A model generated the notes under the pieces. That model did no database searches, had not been told where the DNA came from, and saw only the letters and a program-made list of their open reading frames with translations. Below are positions 16,019 through 24,960 of a DNA stretch of 39,655 nt, one piece after another. This DNA is from UMGS75 sp963648435 (lineage in GTDB: Bacteria > Bacillota_I > Bacilli_A > ML615J-28 > CAG-313): NCBI GenBank assembly GCA_963648435.1, contig CAVJDT010000011.1, forward strand, positions 1 to 39,655, given 5' to 3'. Numbering within the stretch: position 1 is the stretch's first letter; each line of letters begins with the position of its first letter. The translations under genes and the position numbers were made by a program.

Positions 16019-16445
16019 GCTATGCAAGGCTTTGAAAAAATAGCAAATCACTACATAGGATGATATCATAGAAATGATAGACAAAAATGAAAAATTAATA
16101 ATATAATATATATTGTCATAAGTGGTGATGGAACAAAACCAGATGTATTGAACGTATAAAGTACCACAATGGTCAAAATTAATAGTTTTGTACTTCCTAT
16201 CGAAAAAAATATACTTAGTAGTGACGCAGAAAAAAGTGGATATTTTAATTTTTTAGTAGTTCAAAAATGCTTCATAATGTCAATTTAAATCAAAAGTTAG
16301 AATATTATTGAAATAGATGCTAATTAATTATGGATAATCATTATATAATTTGATTAAAATATGAACAATGACCATAAAAAATTTAATATCAGTAAACAAA
16401 TAAAATTTGTTCGAACACATTCGAACACATTCGAGCGTATAAAAC
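16019..16445. other. Gene-poor stretch upstream of the AlbA_2 gene
   Basis: About 430 bases with no convincing reading frame in either direction. It holds a short perfect inverted repeat, TATCAT/ATGATA (about 16062-16077), and the tandem repeat at 16409-16440. Nothing here looks like an RNA gene I know. It may be the decayed remains of an older gene. Confidence 0.4.
16409..16440 (+). repeat. 10-bp tandem repeat TCGAACACAT with palindromic edge
   Basis: TCGAACACAT occurs at 16411-16420 and 16421-16430, followed by a degenerate third copy TCGAGCGTAT. The left edge forms a perfect palindrome GTTCGAAC (16409-16416). It ends six bases before the -35 box of the AlbA_2 gene, a position suited to a regulator binding site. 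Confidence 0.6.
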
Positions 16446-16474
16446 TTGAAAACTGAAAATAATAATGGTATAAT
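16446..16474 (+). promoter_or_regulatory. Promoter of the AlbA_2/RecG-like gene
   Basis: TTGAAA (16446-16451), 17 bases, TATAAT (16469-16474): one of the best matches in the window. The ATG is 25 bases downstream after AAAGGAA. Confidence 0.75.
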
Positions 16475-16498
16475 ATAAATATAAAGGAAATGATTAAT

Positions 16499-17969
16499 AT
16501 GTTTGAAACGGACATTAATAATTTGAAAGAAAGTAATTTAATTGAATTTAAAAAGTCTAGAGGAGGATTATCAAACTCTCTTTGGGAAAGTTATAGCGCA
16601 TTTGCTAATACAAATGGTGGAACTATAGTATTAGGTATTGATGAACCACAAAAAAAATGTGTATAAATCAGCAAAACTTACTGAAACAGAAGTTTTGGAA
16701 CTACAAAAATGTTTTTGGAATACCATAAATAATACACAAAAGGTAAGCTTAAATATATTGGTAGATAAGGATGTTTATGTAGATGAATATGACGGATATC
16801 CTATTTTAGTAATAATGGTTAGAAGAGCTAACAGATTTGAAAAACCAGTGTATATTAATAATAATGTTTATAATGGTACATATAGAAGAAATTATGAAGG
16901 TGATTATCATTGTACAAAAGCTGAGATAGATTTAATGATTAAGGATGCAAACAGTCAAAGTAATGATAAAACTTGTTTAGAAGAATTTACTTTAGAAGAT
17001 TTGAACTTAGAATCTATTCTAAGTTATAAACAAATATTAAAAGCCTCAAATCCTAGCCATATATTTTTGACTATGCCTGATGAACAATTTTATTTAAATT
17101 TAGGCATAGCAAAAAAAGGATTAGATGGACTCGTACATCCAACAAGAGCAGGACTATTAATGTTTGGAAAAGAATATCGAATTACTGATGAATTTAGTCA
17201 TTATTTTCTAGATTATCAAGACTACAGAGAAGAAACACCTGAAATAAGATGGATTGATAGAGTTCAGTCTTCATCAGGTGATTGGAGTGGAAATGTATTT
17301 GACTTCTTTTTCAAAGTATATAACAAATTAATTCAAGATTTATTTGTTCCTTTTAAATTAGAAGGAGTGCAAAGAGTTGATGATACAGAAATGCACAAAG
17401 CATTAAGAGAGGCTTTATGTAATACACTGACTAATGCTGATTATTATGGTACAAGAGGAATAGTAATTAAAAAATATAGAGATAAAATAGAATTCTCTAA
17501 TCCCGGAAGTATGAGAATAAGCATTGAAGAAGCATTTGCTGGTGGTAACACTGATCCTAGAAATGAAACTATTTTAAAAATTTTTAGTTTAGTAAAAATT
17601 GGTGAAAGAGCAGGTACTGGAATTCAAACAATATTACACGCAATAAATGTGCTTGGTTATAGTAAACCTATTATTGAAGAAAGTTTTAATCCTGATAGAA
17701 CAAAATTGACAATTTTTTTAGGAAAGATGATAAATATAAAAACAAACGATGAAGAATTTTATCACATTAAAGTAAATACTTTATCTTCTAATGAAGAAAG
17801 AACTTTAGAGTTTATAAAAGCAAAAAAAGAAATAGTTAGACAAGATTTAGAAGAATACTTATCTTGCAGTAAAACAAAATGCAATAATATTTTAAAATCT
17901 CTGCTTCAAAAAGGAATAATTAAGAAAAAAGATTTTGGTAAAAATGTCAAATATTGTTGCAATGACTAA
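16499..17969 (+). CDS. AlbA_2-HATPase (RecG-like / Schlafen-type) DNA-binding protein, interrupted by a frameshift
   Basis: From ATG 16499, with ribosome site and promoter, the frame encodes an AlbA_2 start (LKESNLIEFKKSRGG, SYSAFANTNGGTIVLGIDE) and then stops at TAA 16664. The next frame, open from 16638 to 17969, continues the same domain (KNVYKSAKL, NNTQKVSLNIL, KPVYINNNVYNGTYRRNYEGDYHC) and goes on to an HATPase_c_4 domain (about NTLTNADYYGTRG to GERAGTGIQTILHAI) and a C-terminal winged helix (EYLSCSKTKCNNILKSLLQKG). The two frames join at an A8 run (16650-16657); seven As would give one protein of about 489 residues. Proteins of this class are putative transcription regulators, often carried by mobile or phage-related islands. 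State: decayed, phase-variable, or an assembly error. Confidence 0.75.
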
Positions 17970-18108
17970 CTTTAAATTAAAGAATATAGTTGCATAGAAT
18001 ACTCCAGCCGAAATATAGTTATTATATCGTAATTGTAGATACTGTTATTCTAGACATTGATATTTTATTTATTGGTAAACATTAACCCTAAACAAATTTA
18101 TATAATCC

Positions 18109-18146
18109 AAAAACGTGGTTTGTTTAATAACTAACTGCGTTTTTAA
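18109..18146 (+). terminator. Terminator of the AlbA_2 gene
   Basis: AAAAACGTGGTT (18109-18120) pairs along its full 12 bases, with two wobbles, with AACTGCGTTTTT (18133-18144). It lies 140 bases after the stop codon. Confidence 0.6.
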
Positions 18147-18169
18147 TATTTATATTTGTTTTAATTATA

Positions 18170-18194
18170 GAAAAAGCCTGACATTTGTCAGGCT
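18170..18194 (-). terminator. Terminator of the phosphatase gene (minus strand)
   Basis: AGCCTGAC (18175-18182) and GTCAGGCT (18187-18194) form a perfect 8-bp stem; on the minus strand it is followed by five T. It stands 20 bases after the phosphatase stop. Confidence 0.88.
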
Positions 18195-18214
18195 AATTAA
18201 TTATTTATAGAACT

Positions 18215-20410
18215 TTATTTATTCCTTTTTCTAAGTAGAATAACAACAAGACCTAAAGCGCTTGAGAATGTGATAAAGCGTTCGATATTTGTTTTAGAGG
18301 AACAACCAGTTTTTCCAGGGCTAGGATCCACAGGAACACTTGGATCAACAGATGTAAACGTAATGCTTGCTGTAACGCTAGGTACTTTTGTTGATGTTAC
18401 AGTAATTGTAACTGTACCATAACCAGTAATGTGAACTTCACCATCGTTTACAACCGCAATATTTGGATCAGATGTTGTCCAAGTAGCATCTTTACTACCA
18501 TCAATAGGATTAACTTTAATACTTAGGTTAAATATATCATCTTTAGTAATTGAACTAGGAAGTCCTATGATTTCATAAGATGTAGGATCAGATGTTGCTT
18601 TTACAGTTATGATAAGGAATCCCACAACTTTATCAGTTACTTGTGAAGTTGCATAAATTCTAACTTTACCAGCTGAAACACCTGTAACTAAACCATTTTG
18701 ATCTACTGTCGCAATATCAGTATTAGCACTACTCCAAGTTACTGCAGCTTCGGCACCTTTTGGTAAAACTTCGGCAGTTAACTGAGTTGTACTAGCCACA
18801 TCAATGGTTCTTTTACCACTAACACTAATTGAAGTAGGAACTAAATCTTTATTCAAATATAATTTTATTTCTTTAGTAATTGTTGTACCATCTTTTTTCA
18901 AGAAATTAATGTTGTAAATATAATTGTTAGTATTAAATACGTTATGAATAGTATGAGTAGCTAGAAGTTCAGAACATGAAGCAACTGTTTTGGCCCATTT
19001 TGCATCACCAGTACATGATACTTCTTTAACTAGTCCCCAAATATTTGGTTCCCATGTGAAAGTTGCAGATTCAGTTGATTCATCATATGTGCATTCTACT
19101 GAATCTAATATTTCTTTATCAGTATATTCAGTAACTTCGGCGTTACGTTTAGCATTTAATGAGAATTTTTCAATGATATCACCATTCATATCATATAGTA
19201 AAACTGTAAGTGTACTACCTTGGAACTTTAATACTTGTCCGCGATAATTGCCACGAATAACTTTATCTAAACCTTCGGTTTTTTGAGCTGCATAGTCTTT
19301 CATACCAGCAGCAGGACCAACAAGGTAAGTAACACCAAGGTCTTCATTCTTTTCACCTTGATATGATAAATCTTTACGAATATAAATATGTTCATGTCCA
19401 CTTATGCATAAGTCTACTTGACATTCTTCAAATACATCATGGAAATTATTCCATAAATATTTTGCATCAGAAGCATAAGCACCAGCAGAAACAGCCCCCG
19501 CATGAGAACCAACAATAATCCAACGTGTAGGATTATTTTGAACTACTTGTCTAAACCATTCTTTTTGAGCGGTAATATCAATACCTGATTTTGTACCTTG
19601 CAAGATATCAAGCATAATAAATAATGTTTCGTTATAAATAAAGTAATAAGAAGAATTCTTACGATCTTCAGGTCCATTTTGAGGGTTATTGTAAAATTGA
19701 TTATAAATTGAAGCATCTATATATTCTGGATTTTTATCATGATAATATTCATGATTTCCAGGAATTGTTGCTTGTTGATATTTTTGAAGGCTTGGAAGCC
19801 CCTCAAAAAAAGCATCCCATTGAGATTGATAACCACCGCGGTCTACAATATCACCTGTCATAAGAACCATATTTAGGTTCTTTTCTTTACTTTCAATTTT
19901 TTTAACTAAATTATCAACTTTTTGAAAATAGTTAGTACTTGCACTTTGTGTATCCGTTAAAAATAACACAGAACTATTACTATTGTTTCCACCGGTTTTG
20001 AAAGAATAAACATCTGATGTTTCACTACCACAAACAATTTGATAATAATATGTAGTGTCTGCATCAAGTCCTGTTAAAACAGCTTTACAAACATTTCTTT
20101 CACTAAAACCTGTACTTTCATCATATGCACTTTGGTCGATGTGCCATTTTGAAACAGTAGGTTCTACCTTTATAGCATTTGTTAAAGAACTAGATTTACT
20201 AAAAATTACATAGGAACCATCAAGATTGCAGTGATAATTAATACCTGCAGTTTCATATGTTTCACCAACACTAGTTGTAACGTAATAAATATTACTACTA
20301 GCAGCTTTAGGTTTAGATGTATAAAGTGTGCATAACATTAATGCAATAGTTAGAAATGATAAACAGCATATTCCTATTTTCATTCCTAATTTAGATAATG
20401 ATTTAAACAT
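18215..20410 (-). CDS. Secreted purple-acid-phosphatase-like metallophosphoesterase with two Ig-like domains
   Basis: 731 residues. A signal peptide (1-37) is followed by a fibronectin-like N-terminal domain of purple acid phosphatases (about 40-140, ending DTTYYYQIVCG), the calcineurin-like catalytic domain (about 146-400), and two bacterial Ig-like (Big_2) domains (about 525-607 and 612-690). Metal ligands are visible: LTDTQ (Asp153), GDIVDRGG (Asp187), PGNHEYY (Asn219, His220), GSHAG (His303) and SGHEH (His339, His341). It probably hydrolyses phosphate esters at the cell surface. The end has no LPxTG; instead it carries TGCSSK, a membrane helix and RKRNK, a possible tripartite anchor. ATG is preceded by AAAGGAGG on the minus strand. 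Confidence 0.88.
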   Translation of the reverse strand: MFKSLSKLGMKIGICCLSFLTIALMLCTLYTSKPKAASSNIYYVTTSVGETYETAGINYHCNLDGSYVIFSKSSSLTNAIKVEPTVSKWHIDQSAYDESTGFSERNVCKAVLTGLDADTTYYYQIVCGSETSDVYSFKTGGNNSNSSVLFLTDTQSASTNYFQKVDNLVKKIESKEKNLNMVLMTGDIVDRGGYQSQWDAFFEGLPSLQKYQQATIPGNHEYYHDKNPEYIDASIYNQFYNNPQNGPEDRKNSSYYFIYNETLFIMLDILQGTKSGIDITAQKEWFRQVVQNNPTRWIIVGSHAGAVSAGAYASDAKYLWNNFHDVFEECQVDLCISGHEHIYIRKDLSYQGEKNEDLGVTYLVGPAAGMKDYAAQKTEGLDKVIRGNYRGQVLKFQGSTLTVLLYDMNGDIIEKFSLNAKRNAEVTEYTDKEILDSVECTYDESTESATFTWEPNIWGLVKEVSCTGDAKWAKTVASCSELLATHTIHNVFNTNNYIYNINFLKKDGTTITKEIKLYLNKDLVPTSISVSGKRTIDVASTTQLTAEVLPKGAEAAVTWSSANTDIATVDQNGLVTGVSAGKVRIYATSQVTDKVVGFLIITVKATSDPTSYEIIGLPSSITKDDIFNLSIKVNPIDGSKDATWTTSDPNIAVVNDGEVHITGYGTVTITVTSTKVPSVTASITFTSVDPSVPVDPSPGKTGCSSKTNIERFITFSSALGLVVILLRKRNK

Positions 20411-20432
20411 AAATTCCTCCTTTATTTGTTTA

Positions 20433-20461
20433 CTAATATTTTATCACAAAAGTAATTTCAA
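20433..20461 (-). promoter_or_regulatory. Possible promoter of the phosphatase gene
   Basis: On the minus strand TTGAAA (plus 20456-20461) is 17 bases before TATTAG (plus 20433-20438). A second reading uses TGATAAAAT (plus 20438-20446) as an extended -10. A cre-like sequence lies just upstream at plus 20467-20481. Confidence 0.4.
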
Positions 20462-20574
20462 AAAAAATAAAACGCTTACAAATTATTTCATTTAAAAATT
20501 ATGATAGGTAAATAAAGAAATATTAAAGATATTCCTTCGGATTATTAAAAGTATTTGTCTATGCGTCAAAAAGT

Positions 20575-20603
20575 TTTACTTTTCTTTCAGAATATGATAT
20601 AAT
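20575..20603 (+). promoter_or_regulatory. Promoter of the DUF1189-leuS unit
   Basis: TTTACT (20575-20580), 17 bases, TATAAT (20598-20603), the same -35 variant as the infC promoter. Confidence 0.68.
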
Positions 20604-20632
20604 AAGATATCAATATAAAAGGGGGGAAAACA

Positions 20633-21550
20633 ATGTTCAAATTATTAGTAGACGCTTTATTTCATCCTAAAGATATCGCACTACATGTAGATGAAAAGCC
20701 TAAGAGAAGATTTGTAGAATTTATAGTTATATTAGCAATTCTCCTAATGATTCCCACAATTTTATCATTAAGTTCAAAAATTGAATTTAGCAATGCTGAA
20801 GCTAAGGGGGTTGCCTCATCATTTAAAAATACTCAAGTAATTGACTATCGTATTAAAGATGGCAAACTTGAATATACGGGATTAGGTAATAATACTAAGC
20901 AATATGTTAAAATTGAAAAGACTGATTTTTTGCTTACCAATCTACCAGTGTATCTTGTTTTTAGCTTAAATGGTAGTGGATATAATATTAATGATGAGAC
21001 TGGATATGTTGTTTTATTTAAAGAATCAAAAATAGATATTATGTATGTTTCGGCTAAAAAAATAAGTTCAGCTGAAGAAGTAGCTGGATTTAGTGATATA
21101 CTACCCAAAACCGAGACTCAAAAAGTTATCAAGACAATGTCATATGACAATTTAGAAGTGGACTTTAATTATAACCATTCAACAAGTGATAATTATTTTC
21201 TACAATTATATAGTGTGGGAAATCATATCTATAGTAAACTAAAATGGAAGATAGTTTTAGAAAATTCACTAGTATTATTTATTAGTAATTTAATGGTTTT
21301 TGCCGCAAGTACTTTTTTTACAATTCTTTTAATTAAATTATTTTTTAAAGGAATGGGAGTTGCTTTTGGAAAAATTGTCAAGATTGCTTTTCTTGCATCT
21401 TTACCATATGTAGTATGCTATGTACTTGCTTATTTATATGATTTAATCTTTTTAGCATATTTAGGAGAATTTTTATCATTATTCTATACTTTTAGAGCTC
21501 TTAGTTATTATGCATTAATTCAAAAAGTTAATAAAAATGGAGGCAATTAA
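20633..21550 (+). CDS. DUF1189-like membrane protein
   Basis: 305 residues after an unusually G-rich ribosome site (AAAGGGGGGAAAA). The start FKLLVDALFHPKDIALHVDEKPKRRFVEFIVILAIL, one membrane helix, a long outside segment (about 50-205) and a final cluster of three or four helices match the layout of DUF1189 proteins of Bacilli, whose function is unknown. Its end is close to leuS, whose ribosome site lies inside its last codons, so the two are coupled. Family assignment by pattern only. Confidence 0.65.
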   Translation: MFKLLVDALFHPKDIALHVDEKPKRRFVEFIVILAILLMIPTILSLSSKIEFSNAEAKGVASSFKNTQVIDYRIKDGKLEYTGLGNNTKQYVKIEKTDFLLTNLPVYLVFSLNGSGYNINDETGYVVLFKESKIDIMYVSAKKISSAEEVAGFSDILPKTETQKVIKTMSYDNLEVDFNYNHSTSDNYFLQLYSVGNHIYSKLKWKIVLENSLVLFISNLMVFAASTFFTILLIKLFFKGMGVAFGKIVKIAFLASLPYVVCYVLAYLYDLIFLAYLGEFLSLFYTFRALSYYALIQKVNKNGGN

Positions 21551-21551
21551 A

Positions 21552-23948
21552 ATGAGTTATAATCATCAACAAATAGATAAAAAATGGCAACAATATTGGA
21601 AAGACCATGATACTTTCAAGACTGATGTATGGGATTTTAGTAAACCTAAGTATTACGCTCTTGATATGTTTCCTTACCCATCAGGAGTTGGACTTCATGC
21701 GGGTCACCCTGAAGGTTATACCGCAACCGATATTATTTCAAGAATGAAAAGAATGCAAGGTTTTAATGTTCTTCATCCCATGGGATTTGATTCATTTGGT
21801 TTGCCAGCCGAACAATATGCGATTAAAACTGGTAATCATCCAGAAGGATTTACTAAGAAAAACATCGAAACATTTAAAGGTCAACTCACAAGTTTAGGTT
21901 TTTCATATGATTGGTCGAAAGAAATTTCAACTTGTGACCCATCATTTTATAAATGGACACAATGGATTTTTAAGCAGCTATTTTTAGATGGACTTGCCAA
22001 AAAAATTGATATGCCAGTTAACTGGTGTGAAGAACTTGGTACAGTTCTTGCTAATGATGAAGTAATTGATGGTAAGAGTGAACGTGGTGGTTATCCTGTT
22101 GTTCGTAAAAACATGAAACAATGGGTTATTGATATTCCCAAATATGCGGAAAGACTTTTAGAAAATTTAGATAAACTAGATTGGCCAGAATCAACTAAAG
22201 AAATTCAACGAAATTGGATTGGAAAATCAGTTGGTGCTCATATTGAATTTAAAGTAAAAGACCAAGATGAAAAGTTTATAGTATTTACGACACGTTGTGA
22301 TACTTTATTTGGTGCATCATACTGTGTTATTGCTCCTGAACATCCACTTGTTAAAAAAATCATGAGTAAAGATGCCGAAAAGGAAGTTCTTGCATATATT
22401 GATATTTGTACTAAAAAATCTGATTTAGAAAGAACAGAGTTAAATAAAGAAAAAACAGGAGTATTTATTGGTGCTTATGCCATAAATCCAGTTAATGGGA
22501 AGTTACTTCCAATTTGGATTTCTGATTATGTTTTATTATCATATGGTACTGGGGCGATTATGGCAGTACCTGCTCATGATGAACGTGACTATGCATTTGC
22601 TAAAAAGTTTAACTTAGAGATTATTCCTGTTCTTGAAGGTGGAGATATTAGCACTAGTGCTTTTACCGGTGATGGTGTTCACATTAATTCTGATTTTTTA
22701 AATGGTTTAGGTAAAGAAGAAGCCATCAATAAGATGATTGCTTATTTAGAAGAACATAACCTTGGAACTAAAAAAATTAATTATCGTTTACGTGAATGGA
22801 TATTTGCTCGTCAAAGATATTGGGGTGAACCAATTCCAACTATTACTTATGAAGATGGTACAATTGAAGCATTACGTGATGATGAATTACCACTAATTTT
22901 ACCAGAACTTGATGATTATAAACCAAGTAAGAATGGAACTTCACCACTTGCTGGTGCGAAAGATTGGATAAACGTTACAAGGAATGGTAAAAAAGCAACT
23001 AGAGAACTATCTACAATGCCAGGTTCAGCAGGGTCTAGTTGGTACTTCTTACGATATATTGATCCCCACAATGATCAAGAACTTGCTAATAAAGAATTGT
23101 TAAAACACTGGATGCCGGTTGATCTTTATATTGGTGGACCAGAACACGCAGTTGGTCATTTACTATATTCAAGAATGTGGAACAACTATTTATATGATAA
23201 AGGAATTGTGTATACTGAAGAACCTTTCCAAAAACTAGTTCATCAAGGTATGATATTAGGTAGTAATGGCATTAAAATGGGTAAGAGATTTCCTGAATAT
23301 GTAGTTGACCCTAATGTTATCGTCAAAGAATATGGAGCTGATGCAATGCGTTTATATGAAATGTTTATGGGTCCACTTGAAGCCGATAAACCATGGGATG
23401 ATAAAGGTATTGAAGGTTCTCGTAAATTCTTAGATCGTGTATACCGTGCTTATGTTGAAGATAATAAAATAAAAGATGAACCAAACAAAAATCTTGAAAC
23501 AATATATCATCAAACCATCAAAAAAGTAACTAGTGATTATGAAGAACTAAAGTTTAATACCGCAATAGCTCAAATGATGATTTTCATTAATGCTGTATAT
23601 AAAGAAAATGTATTCCCACGTGAATATGCGGAAGGATTCATCAAAGTATTAAGTCCTATTGCTCCTCATTTAGCTGAAGAAATTTGGGAATATTTAGGAC
23701 ACAATGAATCAATAGCATATGAACCATGGCCAACATTTGATGAACATAAAACTAAAGAAGCATTAGTTACAATAGTTGTTCAAATTAATGGTAAAGTAAG
23801 AGATAAACTTGAAGTAGAAGCAGGCACTGACCTTGAAGAAATCAAAAAATTAGCTCTTGCAAGTGCTAGAGTTCAAGAATATGTAGGAACAAATGAAATT
23901 AAGAAAATGATTGTTGTTCCTAATAAATTAGTAAGTATCGTTTTATAG
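21552..23948 (+). CDS. leuS: Leucyl-tRNA synthetase
   Basis: Charges tRNA-Leu with leucine. Start ATG 21552 (MSYNHQQIDKKWQQYW) follows GGAGG by eight bases; the upstream in-frame ATG at 21537 lies before that site. 798 residues, normal for bacterial LeuRS. The HIGH motif is HAGH in PYPSGVGLHAGHPEGYTATD (about 39-52), the CP1 editing domain is present (TTRCDTLFGASYCVIAPEHP; HDERDYAFAKKFNL) and the C-terminal tRNA-binding tail IVVQINGKVRDKLEV closes it. The KMSKS loop reads KMGKR (575-579), a departure from the usual sequence discussed separately. Confidence 0.96.
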   Translation: MSYNHQQIDKKWQQYWKDHDTFKTDVWDFSKPKYYALDMFPYPSGVGLHAGHPEGYTATDIISRMKRMQGFNVLHPMGFDSFGLPAEQYAIKTGNHPEGFTKKNIETFKGQLTSLGFSYDWSKEISTCDPSFYKWTQWIFKQLFLDGLAKKIDMPVNWCEELGTVLANDEVIDGKSERGGYPVVRKNMKQWVIDIPKYAERLLENLDKLDWPESTKEIQRNWIGKSVGAHIEFKVKDQDEKFIVFTTRCDTLFGASYCVIAPEHPLVKKIMSKDAEKEVLAYIDICTKKSDLERTELNKEKTGVFIGAYAINPVNGKLLPIWISDYVLLSYGTGAIMAVPAHDERDYAFAKKFNLEIIPVLEGGDISTSAFTGDGVHINSDFLNGLGKEEAINKMIAYLEEHNLGTKKINYRLREWIFARQRYWGEPIPTITYEDGTIEALRDDELPLILPELDDYKPSKNGTSPLAGAKDWINVTRNGKKATRELSTMPGSAGSSWYFLRYIDPHNDQELANKELLKHWMPVDLYIGGPEHAVGHLLYSRMWNNYLYDKGIVYTEEPFQKLVHQGMILGSNGIKMGKRFPEYVVDPNVIVKEYGADAMRLYEMFMGPLEADKPWDDKGIEGSRKFLDRVYRAYVEDNKIKDEPNKNLETIYHQTIKKVTSDYEELKFNTAIAQMMIFINAVYKENVFPREYAEGFIKVLSPIAPHLAEEIWEYLGHNESIAYEPWPTFDEHKTKEALVTIVVQINGKVRDKLEVEAGTDLEEIKKLALASARVQEYVGTNEIKKMIVVPNKLVSIVL

Positions 23949-23949
23949 T

Positions 23950-24192
23950 ATGAAATTAAGGGATATGTTAATAAGGAAGGACCCATCTTCAACTTTAAAT
24001 GTTGTAAGTATAGGTAATATTACATACTATATTATTGAAGTAAAAACAAAGGGAATTTTATTTGACAATCAAATTACTAAGTTTTTAAATTTAAAAATTC
24101 CTCTTTATTGGTTTGGTAGTTACTATGAATTTGAAACTTTCTTTTCATATTTTGTACCAACAACTACTGAAGTATTTGTGATTATTTTCTAA
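23950..24192 (+). CDS. 80-residue hypothetical protein after leuS
   Basis: ATG 23950 is one base after the leuS stop and the frame runs to TAA at 24190. There is no ribosome site, so it would depend on coupling with leuS. The product has hydrophobic and aromatic patches (YYIIEVK, IPLYWFGSYYEFETFFSYF) but no clear membrane helix or known motif. It may be real or a chance frame; the -35 box of hpf starts just 18 bases after it. Confidence 0.42.
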   Translation: MKLRDMLIRKDPSSTLNVVSIGNITYYIIEVKTKGILFDNQITKFLNLKIPLYWFGSYYEFETFFSYFVPTTTEVFVIIF

Positions 24193-24209
24193 AATTATTA
24201 TGAAATATA

Positions 24210-24238
24210 TTTACAAACCTTTAATAATATGGTAAAAT
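24210..24238 (+). promoter_or_regulatory. Promoter of hpf
   Basis: TTTACA (24210-24215), 17 bases, TAAAAT (24233-24238). The short leader carries a perfect hairpin TTGAAGAT/ATCTTCAA (24243-24250 with 24256-24263) before the AAAGGAG site. Confidence 0.65.
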
Positions 24239-24290
24239 ATAATTGAAGATAATAAATCTTCAAATTAATAAAAAAAGGAGTTGTAAAATT

Positions 24291-24836
24291 ATGAAAGTAA
24301 ACATTAGAGGAAATGGACAAGTAAAGCTTTCTGCAGCAGCACGTGAGGACATTGAAAAAAAGGTATTGGTTTTAGACAAACTATTTACCAATAGTGAAGC
24401 CATAACTGCCAATGTTTTATGCAAAGGGTATGAAAAATACTCAGTTGTTGAAATTACTATTCCAACTAAAAACATCATTTTAAGAGCCGAAAGCAAAGGT
24501 GACACGCTTTATATGGCAGTTGATAATGCCATTGACAAAATAGAGCGACAACTCTTACGACACAAGAAAAAAGTTAATTCAATCATTCGTAAACGTGAAG
24601 GTATTGCTAATTACTTTAGTGTTTTAACCGAAGAAAATGATAAAGAAGTTGAACCAGATATATCAAAAGTTAAAAACAAAGAAATTGAATTAACAGTAAT
24701 GAGTCTTGAAGAAGCAATTATTCAAATGGAATTGTTAGACCATGATTTCTACACATTTATTAATGAAGATAATCACAAACAAACAATTGTATATCTTCGT
24801 CAAGATGGTGGATATGGTGTAATTGAACCAAAATAA
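24291..24836 (+). CDS. hpf: Ribosome hibernation promoting factor, long form
   Basis: In stationary phase or stress the long HPF binds the 30S decoding region through its N-terminal domain and pairs ribosomes into inactive 100S dimers through its C-terminal domain. The 181-residue protein shows both: MKVNIRGNGQVKLSAAAREDIEKKVLVLDKLF (beta-alpha start) and, after a linker at about 105-125, a C-terminal domain ELTVMSLEEAIIQMELLDHDFYTFINEDNHKQ ... YLRQDGGYGVIEPK typical of the long form. The ATG at 24291 has AAAGGAG nine bases upstream; an earlier in-frame TTG at 24243 lies inside the leader hairpin. Confidence 0.93.
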   Translation: MKVNIRGNGQVKLSAAAREDIEKKVLVLDKLFTNSEAITANVLCKGYEKYSVVEITIPTKNIILRAESKGDTLYMAVDNAIDKIERQLLRHKKKVNSIIRKREGIANYFSVLTEENDKEVEPDISKVKNKEIELTVMSLEEAIIQMELLDHDFYTFINEDNHKQTIVYLRQDGGYGVIEPK

Positions 24837-24844
24837 GTAAATAG

Positions 24845-24871
24845 CCAGTGTAGTAAAATACACTGGTTTTT
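24845..24871 (+). terminator. Terminator of hpf
   Basis: CCAGTGTA (24845-24852) pairs perfectly with TACACTGG (24859-24866), followed by five T. Confidence 0.9.
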
Positions 24872-24884
24872 ATGTGTAAATTTA

Positions 24885-24912
24885 TTGAATTTTTTTTCAT
24901 AATGAGTATAAT
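24885..24912 (+). promoter_or_regulatory. Promoter of the RND exporter operon
   Basis: TTGAAT (24885-24890), 16 bases, TATAAT (24907-24912), followed within eleven bases by the TetR-type operator. Confidence 0.65.
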
Positions 24913-24922
24913 AATTATATAT

Positions 24923-24942
24923 CCGACCGAATGGTCGGTCGG
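24923..24942 (+). promoter_or_regulatory. TetR-type palindromic operator
   Basis: CCGACCGA (24923-24930) and TCGGTCGG (24935-24942) are a perfect 8-bp inverted repeat with a four-base centre ATGG. Its high GC stands out in a 30 % GC background. Located between the -10 box and the ribosome site, it should block transcription when bound, most likely by the TetR-family protein encoded at the end of the same operon. Confidence 0.82.
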
Positions 24943-24960
24943 TAGGAAGGATAAAGAAAT

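Noticed and set aside
16409..16440. CRISPR-like short repeat
   Set aside because: The unit is only 10 bp, directly tandem and without spacers.
19000..19250. Plus-strand open frame inside the phosphatase gene
   Set aside because: Antisense to a well-supported multi-domain protein; no independent signals.
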